DNA of 64,000 bases from Siphonobacter sp048595215 (GCF_048595215.1 NZ_JBMDWJ010000197.1:11889-75888), one strand, 5' to 3'. Numbered from the stretch's first letter, positions 50,399-61,100 are shown. Notes: a model not told the origin generated them from the sequence alone. A program made the numbers and translations.

Positions 50399-51463
50399 AT
50401 GAAGAGAAATCTCTGGATATGGCTGATTCCGGTGGGATTATTGGCTTTATTCTTCTTCGTAGGCGTATTACCCCGAATCAGAAATCAGCAGGAACTGCAC
50501 GCCGAAAGCGACGCTGCCAAAAATCGCTTGCCGCTGGTAAACGTCGTCATTGCAAAACGTACCGCTGATACCACGGGCCTGACCTTGCCTGGACAGATCA
50601 TGCCGTACCGCGAAACCCAGGTGTACGCCCGTACGCAAGGCTTTTTACGGCAACGTCTGGTGGATATTGGAACGAAAGTAAATCGGGGTAGTTTGCTGGC
50701 CACGATTGAAGCCCCTGAATTGGATCAGGACATTCTGAAAGCTCAGGCGGATATGAAACTGGCTCAAGTAAATCTGGATCGCGTGAAAAGCGTAACGCTT
50801 CCCGGAGCCGTTTCGCAACAGGATGTAGATACACGTCAGGCAGGCTACGAAGTAGGCCGGGCGGCATTGCGGCGGCTCGAAGCCCTGAAGAGCCTGCAAC
50901 AGGTACGGGCTCCTTTCAATGGGATTATAACGGCCCGGAATGCGGATGTAGGAGCGTTGATCAATACGGGCAATATTCCCCTGTTTACAGTATCTCAACT
51001 GGATACCCTGCGGGTGTACATCGACGTACCTCAGACCTATTACCAACTCGTAAAAATCGGACTGCCCGCTACGGTGAAGGTGCCGGAACTGGGTAAAAGC
51101 TTTACGGGTAAAGTGGTGCGTACTTCGGGTACGCTTCGGTCGGCCTCGCGTACGTTGCTGACGGAAGTAGCCATTCCCAATCGCTCCGGTGAATTAGTCG
51201 CTGGTTTGTACGGTCAGGTAACGCTGGATGTTCGGGCAATCAATCCTCCCGTACGGATTCCGGCCAACACGCTGCTGGTTACGCCCGAAGGCTCCCGGGT
51301 AGTCATTGTTTCCTCCAACGGTCAGGTGCATTTTCAGCCCATCACGATTGGACGCGATTTTGGTACGAGTCTGGAAGTACTGGATGGACTACAGGGCAAC
51401 GAACGCCTGGTAGCCAATCCATCGGACGGCCTCAAAGAAGGAGGCATGGTACGCGTAAAATAA
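50399..51463 (+). CDS. RND efflux membrane-fusion (adaptor) protein, HlyD family
   Basis: 354 residues. One N-terminal membrane anchor (WIWLIPVGLLALFFFVGVL) without a lipobox, a biotinyl-lipoyl-like part (YRETQVYARTQGFLRQRLVDIGTKVNRGSLLATIEAPELDQ), a short helical hairpin (about 105-160), the second lipoyl half (VRAPFNGIITARNADVGALINTG) and a beta barrel (LRVYIDVPQTYYQLVKIGLPATVKV). It bridges permease and outer-membrane channel in the periplasm. Confidence 0.94.
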   Translation: MKRNLWIWLIPVGLLALFFFVGVLPRIRNQQELHAESDAAKNRLPLVNVVIAKRTADTTGLTLPGQIMPYRETQVYARTQGFLRQRLVDIGTKVNRGSLLATIEAPELDQDILKAQADMKLAQVNLDRVKSVTLPGAVSQQDVDTRQAGYEVGRAALRRLEALKSLQQVRAPFNGIITARNADVGALINTGNIPLFTVSQLDTLRVYIDVPQTYYQLVKIGLPATVKVPELGKSFTGKVVRTSGTLRSASRTLLTEVAIPNRSGELVAGLYGQVTLDVRAINPPVRIPANTLLVTPEGSRVVIVSSNGQVHFQPITIGRDFGTSLEVLDGLQGNERLVANPSDGLKEGGMVRVK

Positions 51464-51540
51464 GTTTTTAGTTTACGGTTTTCCGTTTTCAGTGGGCTAC
51501 TCGCTTTTCAATTGAAAACTGAAAACAGCAAACGGAAAAC
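51464..51540. repeat. GTTTTC-type hairpin element between adaptor and channel genes
   Basis: AGTTTACGGTTTTCCGTTTTC on the left faces GAAAACTGAAAACAGCAAAC on the right, loop about 22 bases. Very low complexity, with GTTTTCC/GTTTTCA heptamers. Confidence 0.55.
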
Positions 51541-51572
51541 TGCCCCAACTTCCCAAAGTTTTTACCGAACGT

Positions 51573-52883
51573 ATGAATTGTTTATTGAAAATCAGTGGGT
51601 TGCTTTTGCTGGTGACCAGTGTGGTTACGGCACAGACGCCCACCAGTCGACCTTTTGCCGATCCGGAACTGGATAAACTCATCGAAGCCGGACTTAATTT
51701 CAATCCTGATATACGAAATGCGTTGAGTCGTGTCGAGGAGGCCCGCGTACGCGTACGGGTGGCTGAGTCGTACCTGCGACCCGTAGTTCGGGGAAATCCG
51801 GGTATTCAGACGCAAAGTCTTTCACCCAACCGGCCCGTTCAGTTCACCAACGTACGGGCAGTACGGGTGCAACTGACGACGTTTCAGATTCCCATTGATG
51901 CCAGTTTTGAACTGGATTTATTCGGACGAATCCGGCAAACCGTACGTCTTTCCGAAGTGCAGACGCAACTGAGTGAAGCCGATGTTCGGATTGCCCGTTT
52001 GGCAGTAGCTGCCGAAATTGCCCGTCTCTATGCTCTGGTACGCTCCAACGACGCCGAACAAACGGTTTTCGAGCGAACCTTGTCAGCCCGGGATTCCGTA
52101 CTGGCGGTGGTTCGCGAACGATTCCGGATTGGCCTGACCAGTGAAATCGACGTCCGTCGGGCCGAAACCGAGATTGGTAACCTGCAAACCCAGCGTACGG
52201 CCCTGCAACGCAGTCGGCACGAGTTAACCAATGGACTAGCCATTCTGACGGGTCAGGATGCGGGGACTTTCACCCTGCCGCCGGCTACGTTACCCCCATA
52301 CCCAACGCCAACGTACGCCAACATTACGGTGGATTTGCTACAAAATCGTCCCGACATTCAGCAGTCGAATGTACAGGTATCGGCGGCAGATATTAACGCG
52401 GATATTGCAAGGAAAGCCCTGAAACCTCGGGTTAGCCTGGGGGGGTCGGGTGGTCTGATCAGTGGTAAAATTGGCGATCTGGTGCTGCCGTCCAGCTATA
52501 CCTACACGGTTGGAGCTACGGCTAGTTTTCCGATTTATGAAGGTCGGCGAAACCGGGAAAACATCAATTTAGCCCAGCAGCAGATACAAACCGCCCGTAC
52601 ATCCGTAGATCAGCGGGTGGTGACGGCTCAACGCGAAGCCGAAGTAGCTTTGGATAACATCCGCGATCTGGAAACCCAGATTGGTAATCAGCAAAGCGTC
52701 ATTGAAACGGCTCGTAAAACCGAGCAACTCGTGCGGGAAGTGTACGGAAAAGGCCTGACGACGTACCTTGACGTACTCGATGCTCAGCGTACTTCGCTGG
52801 ACGCTGAACGTCAACTGGCTCAGTTACAGGGACAGCGGCTGGTGTACGCCGTGGCTTTGTGGAAAGCTTTGGGTGGTCAATAA
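51573..52883 (+). CDS. TolC-like outer-membrane efflux channel
   Basis: 436 residues. MNCLLKISGLLLLVTSVVTAQ is a signal peptide. Two repeats of about 200 residues each hold long coiled coils with typical segments NPDIRNALSRVEEARVRVRVAES, RLYALVRSNDAEQTVFERTL and RPDIQQSNVQVSAADINADIARKALKPRVSLGGSGG, as in the NodT/TolC family. It forms the trimeric duct of the efflux system encoded by the two genes upstream. There is no acylation Cys. A 23-bp-stem terminator closes the operon. Confidence 0.93.
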   Translation: MNCLLKISGLLLLVTSVVTAQTPTSRPFADPELDKLIEAGLNFNPDIRNALSRVEEARVRVRVAESYLRPVVRGNPGIQTQSLSPNRPVQFTNVRAVRVQLTTFQIPIDASFELDLFGRIRQTVRLSEVQTQLSEADVRIARLAVAAEIARLYALVRSNDAEQTVFERTLSARDSVLAVVRERFRIGLTSEIDVRRAETEIGNLQTQRTALQRSRHELTNGLAILTGQDAGTFTLPPATLPPYPTPTYANITVDLLQNRPDIQQSNVQVSAADINADIARKALKPRVSLGGSGGLISGKIGDLVLPSSYTYTVGATASFPIYEGRRNRENINLAQQQIQTARTSVDQRVVTAQREAEVALDNIRDLETQIGNQQSVIETARKTEQLVREVYGKGLTTYLDVLDAQRTSLDAERQLAQLQGQRLVYAVALWKALGGQ

Positions 52884-52966
52884 GAGTGCTTGACCCTGGA
52901 TTGAAATAACATGGTTACGAAAGAGATTGAGCCTACGGGTCTTGGGAGTTAGCCAAGGGTAGGAGA

Positions 52967-53016
52967 GAACGTAACGAAAAGGACCGAAGCTTGCTTCGGT
53001 CCTTTTCGTTACGTTC
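52967..53016 (+). terminator. Terminator of the RND operon, 23-bp perfect stem
   Basis: Arms 52967-52989 and 52994-53016 are perfect complements (GAACGTAACGAAAAGGACCG and onward), loop CTTG. No long T-run follows, so it may also be a symmetric or regulatory hairpin. Confidence 0.75.
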
Positions 53017-53108
53017 CAAATGGTTAAGTATTTTTCAGAAAAGATAGTATTTACCAATAGAGAAACGCTTAATCTTCCGAAGGCGTTGGTCGAATCGATT
53101 ACATTAAA

Positions 53109-53116
53109 TACTTTTG
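53109..53116 (+). promoter_or_regulatory. -7 element of the GT-C gene pair (TACTTTTG)
   Basis: Matches TAnnTTTG; a TTG at about 53085 is at near-normal distance. The leader to 53245 is about 120 nt. Confidence 0.4.
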
Positions 53117-53244
53117 CAGGTCGGAAGAAAAAACGTACGTATCTGTTTCTGAACAACCCGTTTTTTCTCTTATAGGATTTAACTAGCAGAACGGTATCAT
53201 CCCGCGATTTGAACCTTCAGCCCACCGAATGAACAACCCTATAA

Positions 53245-54516
53245 ATGTCAATTCTTACCGTTTTTTACATTAAGCTGCTTTTGAACGTAGGATTAACTGC
53301 CGGCATCATCTGGTCAGTAAAGAAAGCAACCCTCATTCAACAATGGCAGCAAAAAAACGACACCCTTGCCTTTAGTCTGGGTTTTCTCATCTTACGTTTG
53401 ATTCCCTGGGTCATGATTTTTCTCGTGATCAATGAGGTACCTCGTGGAGACGTTCCGTTCTTTTTCTACAAAGCTGAAGGAGCAAAGGCCGGAGGATTCG
53501 TGTATCGGGATTTCTGGTCGTATCATGCTCCCTTGTTTGCCTACATCATCAGTTTACCGCTGTGGCTCTGGCATAATTCCCGAGCCATTGTTCTGTTGAT
53601 GGTCCTGATGGAAACGCTTATTTTATGGGGAACCTACCGAACCTACAAGCCCGAAAAATCGAATGCCTTACAGGCTAGCCTGATTTACTGGATGTTACCG
53701 GCGTCGTTTATGTATATCCTCATCGACGGCCAAGAAGAAGTCTGGTTTTGGGGTTTGGCTCTGCTCATGTGGCGGCACGTGAAACAAAATCCGGAGGATT
53801 ATGAAGTAGGACTGGGCGTCATTTTTGCCATTGCCCTGCTGACCACCAAAGCGACGTTTGTCTTTTTCCTGCCCCCGCTGCTCATTAGCGTACGCCGTCC
53901 GATCAAAATGCTGCTGGTCATGGCCGCCATCGGATTACCCGCTCTGGCTTTTCTGTACTGGCAAATCGGCGACTTATTCCTTATGCCCATTCAGCATACC
54001 GAGCAATTGATGACGCCGAACCTATTTTCCATTACCCGGCCGATCATCGAGCTTTTTGTGCATATCGATACCAGCAACTCTACTCTGGTTAACTGGCTGG
54101 GACTGATCACCACCATGCTGCTGGTTTCGTACCTGGCGTACCGGGGTCGCGTTAATCCGCTGACGCACACCCTGCCCGCCTTATTTATCGCCACATTTGC
54201 GTGTATGATGATCTTCCAGGCGAGTGCTCCCGGAGCGTACCTGATTGCGTATTTGCTGGCCGTCGTTTTCGATATTGTTGACCTGCGGAATAACAAACAC
54301 CTAACAATCTTGTTAGTACTGAGCTGGCTCACCGTCGTACAGCCCTTTGTGAACGTATATATTGAACAACCGGACTACACCCGGTTTGGTATGCTGACCA
54401 ATCCCGTATATCTGTTCGACTGGTTGCTACAGGTACTCAACGTAGCCTGTTTTTTCTGGCTGGTTTCCCGAACTGCCACTAAGATTGTTACTCCTAAACA
54501 TTTGACGCTGGCATGA
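53245..54516 (+). CDS. polytopic membrane protein, GT-C glycosyltransferase-like (first of tandem pair)
   Basis: 423 residues with about eleven helices. Early in the protein RGDVPFFFYKAEGAKAGGFVYRDFWSYHAPLFAY fits the acidic-loop pattern (Asp, then YRDFWS-x-PL-Y) of GT-C-type sugar transferases such as the GT39/GT87 families, which use polyprenyl-phosphate sugars. DGQEEVWFW follows in a periplasmic loop. The next gene is a paralogue that overlaps its stop by ATGA. The GT-C call rests on topology and one motif; the exact family is not certain. Confidence 0.65.
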   Translation: MSILTVFYIKLLLNVGLTAGIIWSVKKATLIQQWQQKNDTLAFSLGFLILRLIPWVMIFLVINEVPRGDVPFFFYKAEGAKAGGFVYRDFWSYHAPLFAYIISLPLWLWHNSRAIVLLMVLMETLILWGTYRTYKPEKSNALQASLIYWMLPASFMYILIDGQEEVWFWGLALLMWRHVKQNPEDYEVGLGVIFAIALLTTKATFVFFLPPLLISVRRPIKMLLVMAAIGLPALAFLYWQIGDLFLMPIQHTEQLMTPNLFSITRPIIELFVHIDTSNSTLVNWLGLITTMLLVSYLAYRGRVNPLTHTLPALFIATFACMMIFQASAPGAYLIAYLLAVVFDIVDLRNNKHLTILLVLSWLTVVQPFVNVYIEQPDYTRFGMLTNPVYLFDWLLQVLNVACFFWLVSRTATKIVTPKHLTLA

Positions 54517-55769
54517 GTGTTGTTTTGGCCAAACTGATTATTAGCCTGGGCTGTATTCTGCTGGTGGGTATTGTACTATACTTCAGATCTCCGATTACGG
54601 CGGGTCTGAAAACGAAACCTGTCGCGGGTGTACTCGGCGTGAGCTGGCTCCTGCTGCGGGTGTTTCCCTTTCTGGTGATCTACCTATGGGCTAATCAAGA
54701 GCCTACTTCCGATGTGAACGGCTTCTGGGACGAAGGGAGCAAAGCCTCTATGGGCCAGATGGTGTACCGCGATTTTTGGTCACCGTATTCCCCTTTGTAC
54801 GCCTATTTCCTGGGTATCTGGCTGAAAATCTGGTACAATCCCCGGATGATTGTTCTGACCATGGCTCTGATGGACGGGGTTGCTTTGGTACTGACTTATC
54901 TCTTTTATAAAGACCGCTACAGTAAGGAAGATTTACTCTTCAAGGCCCTATTGTACCTGTTACTGCCTGGCTCACTTGTTCTGTGCGTGGTCGGAGCCCA
55001 GGAAGACATCTGGATGTGGCTGTTTGTTGTACTGGCCTTCCTGGTTCGCAAACGCTGGGGTGTAATCGGGTATAGTCTGGTCATGGCTCTGGGCGTACTG
55101 ACGACCAAAGCTATTTTTGGACTGGCTCTATTCCCACTCTTTCTCATTGAAAAAGAAAAAATCCGTTTTCTGATTCCGATCTCACTAATTGGAGCCCTGT
55201 CGGTAGCCATTTTGTATCATCTGGTGAAGTTGGAGTTTTTGCAGCCGCTCGACGAAGCGAATGTATTACGGGCTCCCAACTTGCTTTCGGTCATCAATCC
55301 CTGGACGTTCGATTCGATTGGTACCGGGGCCAAAGTCTGGAACTGGCTCGGACTGGTAGCCACCATTAGCGTGGGTTGTCTGACGGCCTGGCGGATGCGG
55401 AATCAGCCCATCAATGTGATGCTGGCCCACCTCTGGGTCGCCATGTACGGTCTGATGATGATTGCCCAGCAAAGTGCGTACAGCAATTATCTGTTCCTGT
55501 TTTTATTACCGCTGGTGTTTGAAGTGATGGACTGGACTAACCTTCGACAGGTCATTCTCCTGTTCGTCTTTAACGTATTGTCGGTGATCCATCCTTCGTA
55601 TTGGTGGCGAATGGGCATGCCCAATTACGCTACCCCTGCCGATATTTTCAGCCTTCAGGCCCGTACGATTGATTACGTGATTCAGGTGGGCGTTGTGGTA
55701 TTAACGGGCTATTTCATTAACGTAGCTTTTCCTCGCTCCGAAAAAAAAAAGTACAGCACCGCTCAATAG
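54513..55769 (+). CDS. polytopic membrane protein, GT-C glycosyltransferase-like (second of tandem pair)
   Basis: 418 residues, same layout as the preceding gene: TSDVNGFWDEGSKASMGQMVYRDFWSPYSPLYAY near the N-terminus and VVGAQEDIWMWLF in the middle, with about eleven helices. The two share motif wording and order but differ widely elsewhere, so they are old duplicates rather than a recent copy. Start overlaps the first gene by ATGA, which shows coupling; perhaps they form a heterodimer. Followed by an acyltransferase gene 48 bp on. Confidence 0.65.
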   Translation: MSVVLAKLIISLGCILLVGIVLYFRSPITAGLKTKPVAGVLGVSWLLLRVFPFLVIYLWANQEPTSDVNGFWDEGSKASMGQMVYRDFWSPYSPLYAYFLGIWLKIWYNPRMIVLTMALMDGVALVLTYLFYKDRYSKEDLLFKALLYLLLPGSLVLCVVGAQEDIWMWLFVVLAFLVRKRWGVIGYSLVMALGVLTTKAIFGLALFPLFLIEKEKIRFLIPISLIGALSVAILYHLVKLEFLQPLDEANVLRAPNLLSVINPWTFDSIGTGAKVWNWLGLVATISVGCLTAWRMRNQPINVMLAHLWVAMYGLMMIAQQSAYSNYLFLFLLPLVFEVMDWTNLRQVILLFVFNVLSVIHPSYWWRMGMPNYATPADIFSLQARTIDYVIQVGVVVLTGYFINVAFPRSEKKKYSTAQ

Positions 55770-55817
55770 TACCTCCCATACATTCCCTATAAGCGAGACC
55801 TTTCTTTAGTTGTTGGC

Positions 55818-56933
55818 ATGAGTCTGAAACGTAATTTCCCCAATCTGAACGGCGTACGATGTATTGCGGCGGTGTCCGTATTGATCCATCACCTCGAACA
55901 GGCGAAAGAAGTGTTTGACCTGCCCAATATATATCATCTGACGGTCGTCAAACACGCGGGGCGTTTGGGTGTGGGTCTCTTTTTCGTACTCAGTGGTTTC
56001 CTCATCACGTATCTGCTGTTGCAGGAAAAAGGCAATTTTGGCGACATTTCTGCTCCCAAGTTTTATCTGCGACGCGTATTCCGGATCTGGCCCATTTACT
56101 TTCTGATCGTCGGACTGGCCCTGTTTATCTTTCCGCATGTCCCCTTGATGTATTTTCCCGGAGCCAACGAAGTCGCTTCCCAGCACGTTGCGGAACGAAT
56201 CACCCTGCTGGCTCTGGTACTGCCCAACTATGCGTTTGTTCTGTATCACATTCCCTACTGGGCGGCTCAGGCCTGGTCCATTGGGGTGGAAGAGCAGTTT
56301 TATTACCTCTGGCCCTGGATTATCAAATACCCCAAGCGGACCTTTTTGATTGTAACTATCTTCATGCTGGCGACGGTTGGATTACTCGCCCTAGGGGTAT
56401 ATCTGCTGGATGGAACCGAAGCCCAGAAGAAAGATTCCGTACTGACGTTCATTGGCCAGTTTCGCTTACTCATCATGGCCCTGGGTGGGGGTGGAGCTTA
56501 TCTGGTGTATACCAACCGGACGCGATTTCTGTCCGTTCTCTACCGGAAGAATGTACAGATTACGGTATACGTACTCTTCCTGATCTGCTTTTTGTCGGGT
56601 GTACACATCCCGGCTTTCATGGAAGTATATGCCTTCTTTTTCTGCTTTTTCGTACTGAATGTGGCGACGAATCCCAACAGTATTATTTCACTGGAAAACC
56701 CGATCGTCAGCTACATCGGCAAGATCTCTTACGGGCTGTATCTCTATCACGTTGCCATTTCGGTATTCCTGATTAATGTCCTCAATACGTATGCTCCGGG
56801 TTTATCCACTATGGCCTACAACCTGATTTTGTACCCTGCTGTATTCGGCTTGTCCATTCTGGTTTCTTACCTCTCATACGAGTATCTGGAAAAACCGTTA
56901 CTGGTTTTCAAAGACAAGCGATACGGACGTTAG
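55818..56933 (+). CDS. acyltransferase 3 family protein (OafA/YrhL-like)
   Basis: 371 residues, about ten helices. NFPNLNGVRCIAAVSVLIHHLEQ carries the conserved Arg and His; GRLGVGLFFVLSGFLITYLLL and AQAWSIGVEEQFYYLWP are classic for the OafA group that acetylates O-antigen and other surface sugars. It follows the GT-C pair and probably belongs to that transcript, so modification of the same surface glycan is a reasonable idea. Confidence 0.9.
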   Translation: MSLKRNFPNLNGVRCIAAVSVLIHHLEQAKEVFDLPNIYHLTVVKHAGRLGVGLFFVLSGFLITYLLLQEKGNFGDISAPKFYLRRVFRIWPIYFLIVGLALFIFPHVPLMYFPGANEVASQHVAERITLLALVLPNYAFVLYHIPYWAAQAWSIGVEEQFYYLWPWIIKYPKRTFLIVTIFMLATVGLLALGVYLLDGTEAQKKDSVLTFIGQFRLLIMALGGGGAYLVYTNRTRFLSVLYRKNVQITVYVLFLICFLSGVHIPAFMEVYAFFFCFFVLNVATNPNSIISLENPIVSYIGKISYGLYLYHVAISVFLINVLNTYAPGLSTMAYNLILYPAVFGLSILVSYLSYEYLEKPLLVFKDKRYGR

Positions 56934-57186
56934 GGGCTTATTCTATAGTGCCAGAATACAGCCGAGGCGTTCGTAGGAAAGCTCCGTTTCCTAAGTAAGC
57001 AATCCATCTTATCACCTGCGTAGCCCTTATAGTCAGACCATTATTCTTTCAGTGCCAAGGGTTCTACTACTTGGATCGTATAGCATATTGCGTACTGTAT
57101 ACAACCAATTCCTCAGTAAACGTAATAACGCTGCTCTTCAGAAGCAGAATAGCAGCTCTTGTGAACGCTGAAACAGCCTCACATTA

Positions 57187-57978
57187 CTAAAGCGTTGGTA
57201 AGTCCGACATACGATAAAATTTTAGGTTCAGGGAATCAGCCGTTTGCAGCAGTTGTCGGAGTACTTGCACGTCAAAGCCGTACTGCTCAGGCTTGGGGGC
57301 TGAAAAAAAGGGTTGATGGCCAAAGAGCAATACAGCTTTTCCCCGCGTCTTGGCCCGAACCAGGATGGCCCGAAGTTCCGCTACACTCAAATTTGCACTG
57401 GTATCGAACAGCAGGGCATCCACGCTGCGTTGCTGTTCAAAATTGTAGTAGATCTGAGGTAGCCATTGGGGTGAAATATGATAGAGTCGGAATGCTTTAT
57501 AGGAGCGTTCCGCCAGTGCCACGTCCCGCAGGATCCGAAAACCGGAAGCCTCCAATACTGAATCGACGCGGGCATTATGATTGCCGCCGGGATGAGCGTA
57601 CGAAGTAGGGTGGAAGCCCGCTTGTTGCAGGTACGAAAGTCCGGGCCGAATTTCCGTATCCAGATAACCTTCTACCCCCAGATTCTGTATCATTTCCGTG
57701 GAGATGCCGTGAATGGTACCGTGAAAGCCAATTTCGTGCCCATCCTGCTGAAGCTTCTTCAGAATGTTCACTTCTTCATTCGTCAGCGAATCCGGACAAT
57801 TTACGTAGAACGTCACCTTAGCCTGGTAGCGATTCAGTAAGGGGCGTAAGGCCATCCAGTCGCTGAAAAAGCGATCGTCGAAGGAAAGGGCAATCCCCGC
57901 CCGCTCCGGGTGCTGGGGGGTAGAATGACAGCCGGTTAGTATAAAAAGAAGTAGAACAATGAAAGTCCAGCGGCCCAT
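57187..57978 (-). CDS. polysaccharide deacetylase, lipoprotein
   Basis: 263 residues from the ATG at 57978 (an alternative ATG lies at 57987). MGRWTFIVLLLFILTGC is a lipoprotein signal. The NodB motifs are visible: IALSFDDRFF (catalytic Asp and metal Asp), HEIGFHGTIHG (His ligands, HxxxH), and SYAHPGGNHNARVD. Final strand motif FGHQPFF supplies the last His. It removes N- or O-acetyl groups from surface polysaccharide or peptidoglycan in the periplasm. It converges with the acyltransferase gene, which has a presumed opposite action. Confidence 0.88.
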   Translation of the reverse strand: MGRWTFIVLLLFILTGCHSTPQHPERAGIALSFDDRFFSDWMALRPLLNRYQAKVTFYVNCPDSLTNEEVNILKKLQQDGHEIGFHGTIHGISTEMIQNLGVEGYLDTEIRPGLSYLQQAGFHPTSYAHPGGNHNARVDSVLEASGFRILRDVALAERSYKAFRLYHISPQWLPQIYYNFEQQRSVDALLFDTSANLSVAELRAILVRAKTRGKAVLLFGHQPFFSAPKPEQYGFDVQVLRQLLQTADSLNLKFYRMSDLPTL

Positions 57979-58064
57979 GTGAAGCATTAGTTAGGCAAAT
58001 GTTAAGGATTTTGCGGGAAAACCCGGCTCATGTAAAGATTATATAAACATCGCAAAAGCAACAT

Positions 58065-58094
58065 CTTGATCCGGTTTACCCCTCTATACATTTG
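58065..58094 (+). promoter_or_regulatory. Promoter of the TonB receptor gene
   Basis: TTG (58065-58067), 19 bp, TACATTTG (58087-58094): a full Bacteroidota promoter. ATG at 58133. Confidence 0.72.
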
Positions 58095-58132
58095 CCCGGC
58101 CTATACGAACCAATCAATCTGTTACGCTCACT

Positions 58133-61100
58133 ATGACTTTACTCTGGTTGAAAAAACACCAGCCTCGCCAAGGCTGGACCGGACGCTTTTTGTGCTTACT
58201 TTTCTTTCTCGGCACTAGTATTCATTTCCATCTGGCTGCTCAAGCGACCGACGCATCCATTTCCGGCGTTGTGAAAGATGAAAAAGGCGAGGCCCTGCCC
58301 GGGGCCGCCGTAACCGTTCGAAACGAGGCAACTGGTTTTACCACGGGTACGCTGACCAATGCGAAAGGGGAGTACGCCCTTCGGCAGTTGCCGCTGGGTA
58401 AGCCCTATACCGTCACGGTAACCTTCATTGGCTTACAAACGGTAAAAGAAACGGGGTACTCACTCAATTATGGCGATAACCTGAACGTAAACGTCAGTCT
58501 GCAATCGTCTAATACAGAATTGAAAGAAATCGTGGTTTCCGAACGCGGCTACACCAAGGAAGTACGGCAGGCGGGAGCCGCTACGTCGATTACGGCGGCT
58601 CAGATCAAAAACTTACCCAACGAAGGCCGGAGTTTTACCCGACTCAACAACCTGTCTCCCCTGCAGGGCGGCGACAACTTTAGCTTCGGCGGCCAGCGTT
58701 CGACGGGTACTAACGTGACCATCGACGGGATGAATGCCCGCAATAGCTGGACCAATGGGCAGGTTTCCGCTGGCCCCTACGCCATTTCGTTGGAAGCCAT
58801 TCGCGAGTATAAAGTCATCACCAACGATTACGACGTTACACAGGGCCGTCAGTCGGGCGGGGCCGTGAGTGCTGTCACCAAAAACGGAACGAACAAACTG
58901 GAAGGTTCGGCTTTCCTGTACTTCCGTAACAACACCTTGTCGAGTCAGTACACCATTCAGGGAGCTGAACGCAAGCAGAACTTCACTAACTTCCAGTCAG
59001 GTTTCAGCTTGGGTGGACCTATCATTAAGGATAAACTTCACTTTTTCGTAGCCTATGACCGTCAGGATGCCAGCGAGCCGCTCATCATTGCCGACATCAA
59101 TTCGTCCGCGGATGAACTGCGGTACGGCATCACGAAAACCAATCTGGAACGACTGGTGAAGGTAGCTCAGGAAAAGTACGGCGTTACGGGGCAGCAATTT
59201 GGCCAGTTTCCTAAGAAATCAACGGCCAATACCGCTTTTGCACGCCTCGACTGGCAGCTCAATACCAAGCACAAACTGACGCTACGCGGCAACATGACCC
59301 ACTACGTAGCTCCGCTGAACGATGGTGATAACTCGAACATCAACTTGCTGGAATCTTACGCGAACCTGAAAGACGTATCGGTAACGGCCATGGCGGCGTT
59401 GCGTTCCACGCTGAAACCCACGCTGACCAACGAATTCAAGGTGCAGTACCTGTATTCCTACAAACCCGTTACGCCGCAGCCTTATCTGCCATTTCAGAAC
59501 ATTCCCCGGGCGATTGTCAACGTTACCTCGCCTTTCCCTACGGAAACCAATCCCAACGCTACGCAGACGAAAACGGTACAGTTCGGTGGACAACGGTATT
59601 CCCCCGAATTTAACCGGATGCACCAGGTACACCTGAGCAATACGGCCTACTGGAATACGGACAAGTTCAACTTCACCTTTGGTACGGACAACATGATTAC
59701 CACCATGGAAACGTATCTGTCGAGTGAACAAAATGGTCGATTCTTCTTCAACAGCATCGATGATCTGGAAGCTCTGCGGCCGTATCGCTACGCCCGGGAA
59801 GTGCCTTTGCAGGGACAACCCATCGTGAATCAGAGTGTGCTGGATATTTCCGTCTTCGGGCAGGCCGATTTCTACCCGCATCCGGACCTGAACCTGGCTC
59901 TGGGCGTACGCTACGATGCAACGGCGTTTCTGACGGGTGGACAACTTAACGAAACCGTGAAACGCACACTGGGGATCCGCACGGACGTGAAACCCGAGGA
60001 CTGGAATAACATTCAACCCCGTTTTCAGGCTACTTGGGATATTGGGGGTAAGCGTCAGAATGTCCTGAAAATCGGAGGCGGGTTATTCTCCGCTCAGCCG
60101 CACTACTACGCTCAGGTGAACAACATTCAGAACAGTGGACTGATGGTCGGTTCTGTAGACGTGACGGGCGATCAGGTACCCGTACCGGAATTTAGTAAGT
60201 ACCGTCAGGATGTTTCGACCGTGCCGGGCATTCCGGCGGGTGGAAAGTACGTGTCAACCATCAACGCCGTTAACCCAAGCTTCCAGGTACCGACGACGTT
60301 CAAGGGCAATGTGAACTTCAATCACTTTATCGGCGAACGCATTCGGGTTGGACTCAACGCCATCTGGGCAAAAACGATTCATAACTACGTGTACGTGGAT
60401 CGTAACCTGAAGGATAACCCGGAATTCAGAATTGCCAATGAAGACAATCGGGGCGTGTTCGTTCCCGCCGAAACCATTACGGCCAAGGGAATCACGGACT
60501 GGCAGAATTCCCGAAAAACGACCGAAGTCGGGCGGGTACTGGAATTGATCTCGACGGGTATCTCCGATCAGTTTACGCTGGTGGCTGACGCGGGTATCAA
60601 ACTGGGAAAAGACGGTTACGTGAACATGAGTTATACGCTCAATTCCACGAAAGATAACTCGTCCTACAGCTGCTGCGTGGCGAATACCTCGACGTTCTTG
60701 CCCGTCAAAGACGATCCACGGAGCCTGAGTTATGGCTACGCCGATACACATTTCCGGAACAAGATCGTAGTAAACGGAGCAACGCCTTCCTGGAAAGGAT
60801 TCCAACTCGGGGCTACGGTAATTGGCGTGGGCGGTACCCGTTATAACTTCCTGGTAGGCGGCGGTACGAGTCTGAACGGCGATTTTGTACTGACGAATGA
60901 TCTGGCTTATGTGTTCGATCCGAATAATCCGACAACGCCGGAAAATGTTCGCCAGGGAATGAGCGATCTGCTCAACAACCCCTCGGTAGACCAAAGTGTG
61001 AAGAATTACATCAAATCCAGTTTGGGTAAAGTAGCTGAGCGAAACGGCGGAATTAACCCCTTTGCTACGACCGTGGATTTACGCTTGAACAAAGCCTTTA

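Larger units (their letters stand above)
52884..53244 (+). other. Gap with terminator and promoter between the efflux operon and GT-C genes
   Basis: Contains a very strong terminator (52967-53016) and a promoter-like TACTTTTG (53109-53116). No gene. Confidence 0.5.

Noticed and set aside
53245..55769. The two GT-C-like genes as one gene split by a frameshift
   Set aside because: Each is full length with its own N-terminal motif and the junction is a normal ATGA overlap; they are paralogues.
59282..60994. Two long minus-strand frames (244 and 246 codons) inside the TonB receptor gene
   Set aside because: Shadows of the receptor reading frame; no start context or domain, and the sense frame is certain.
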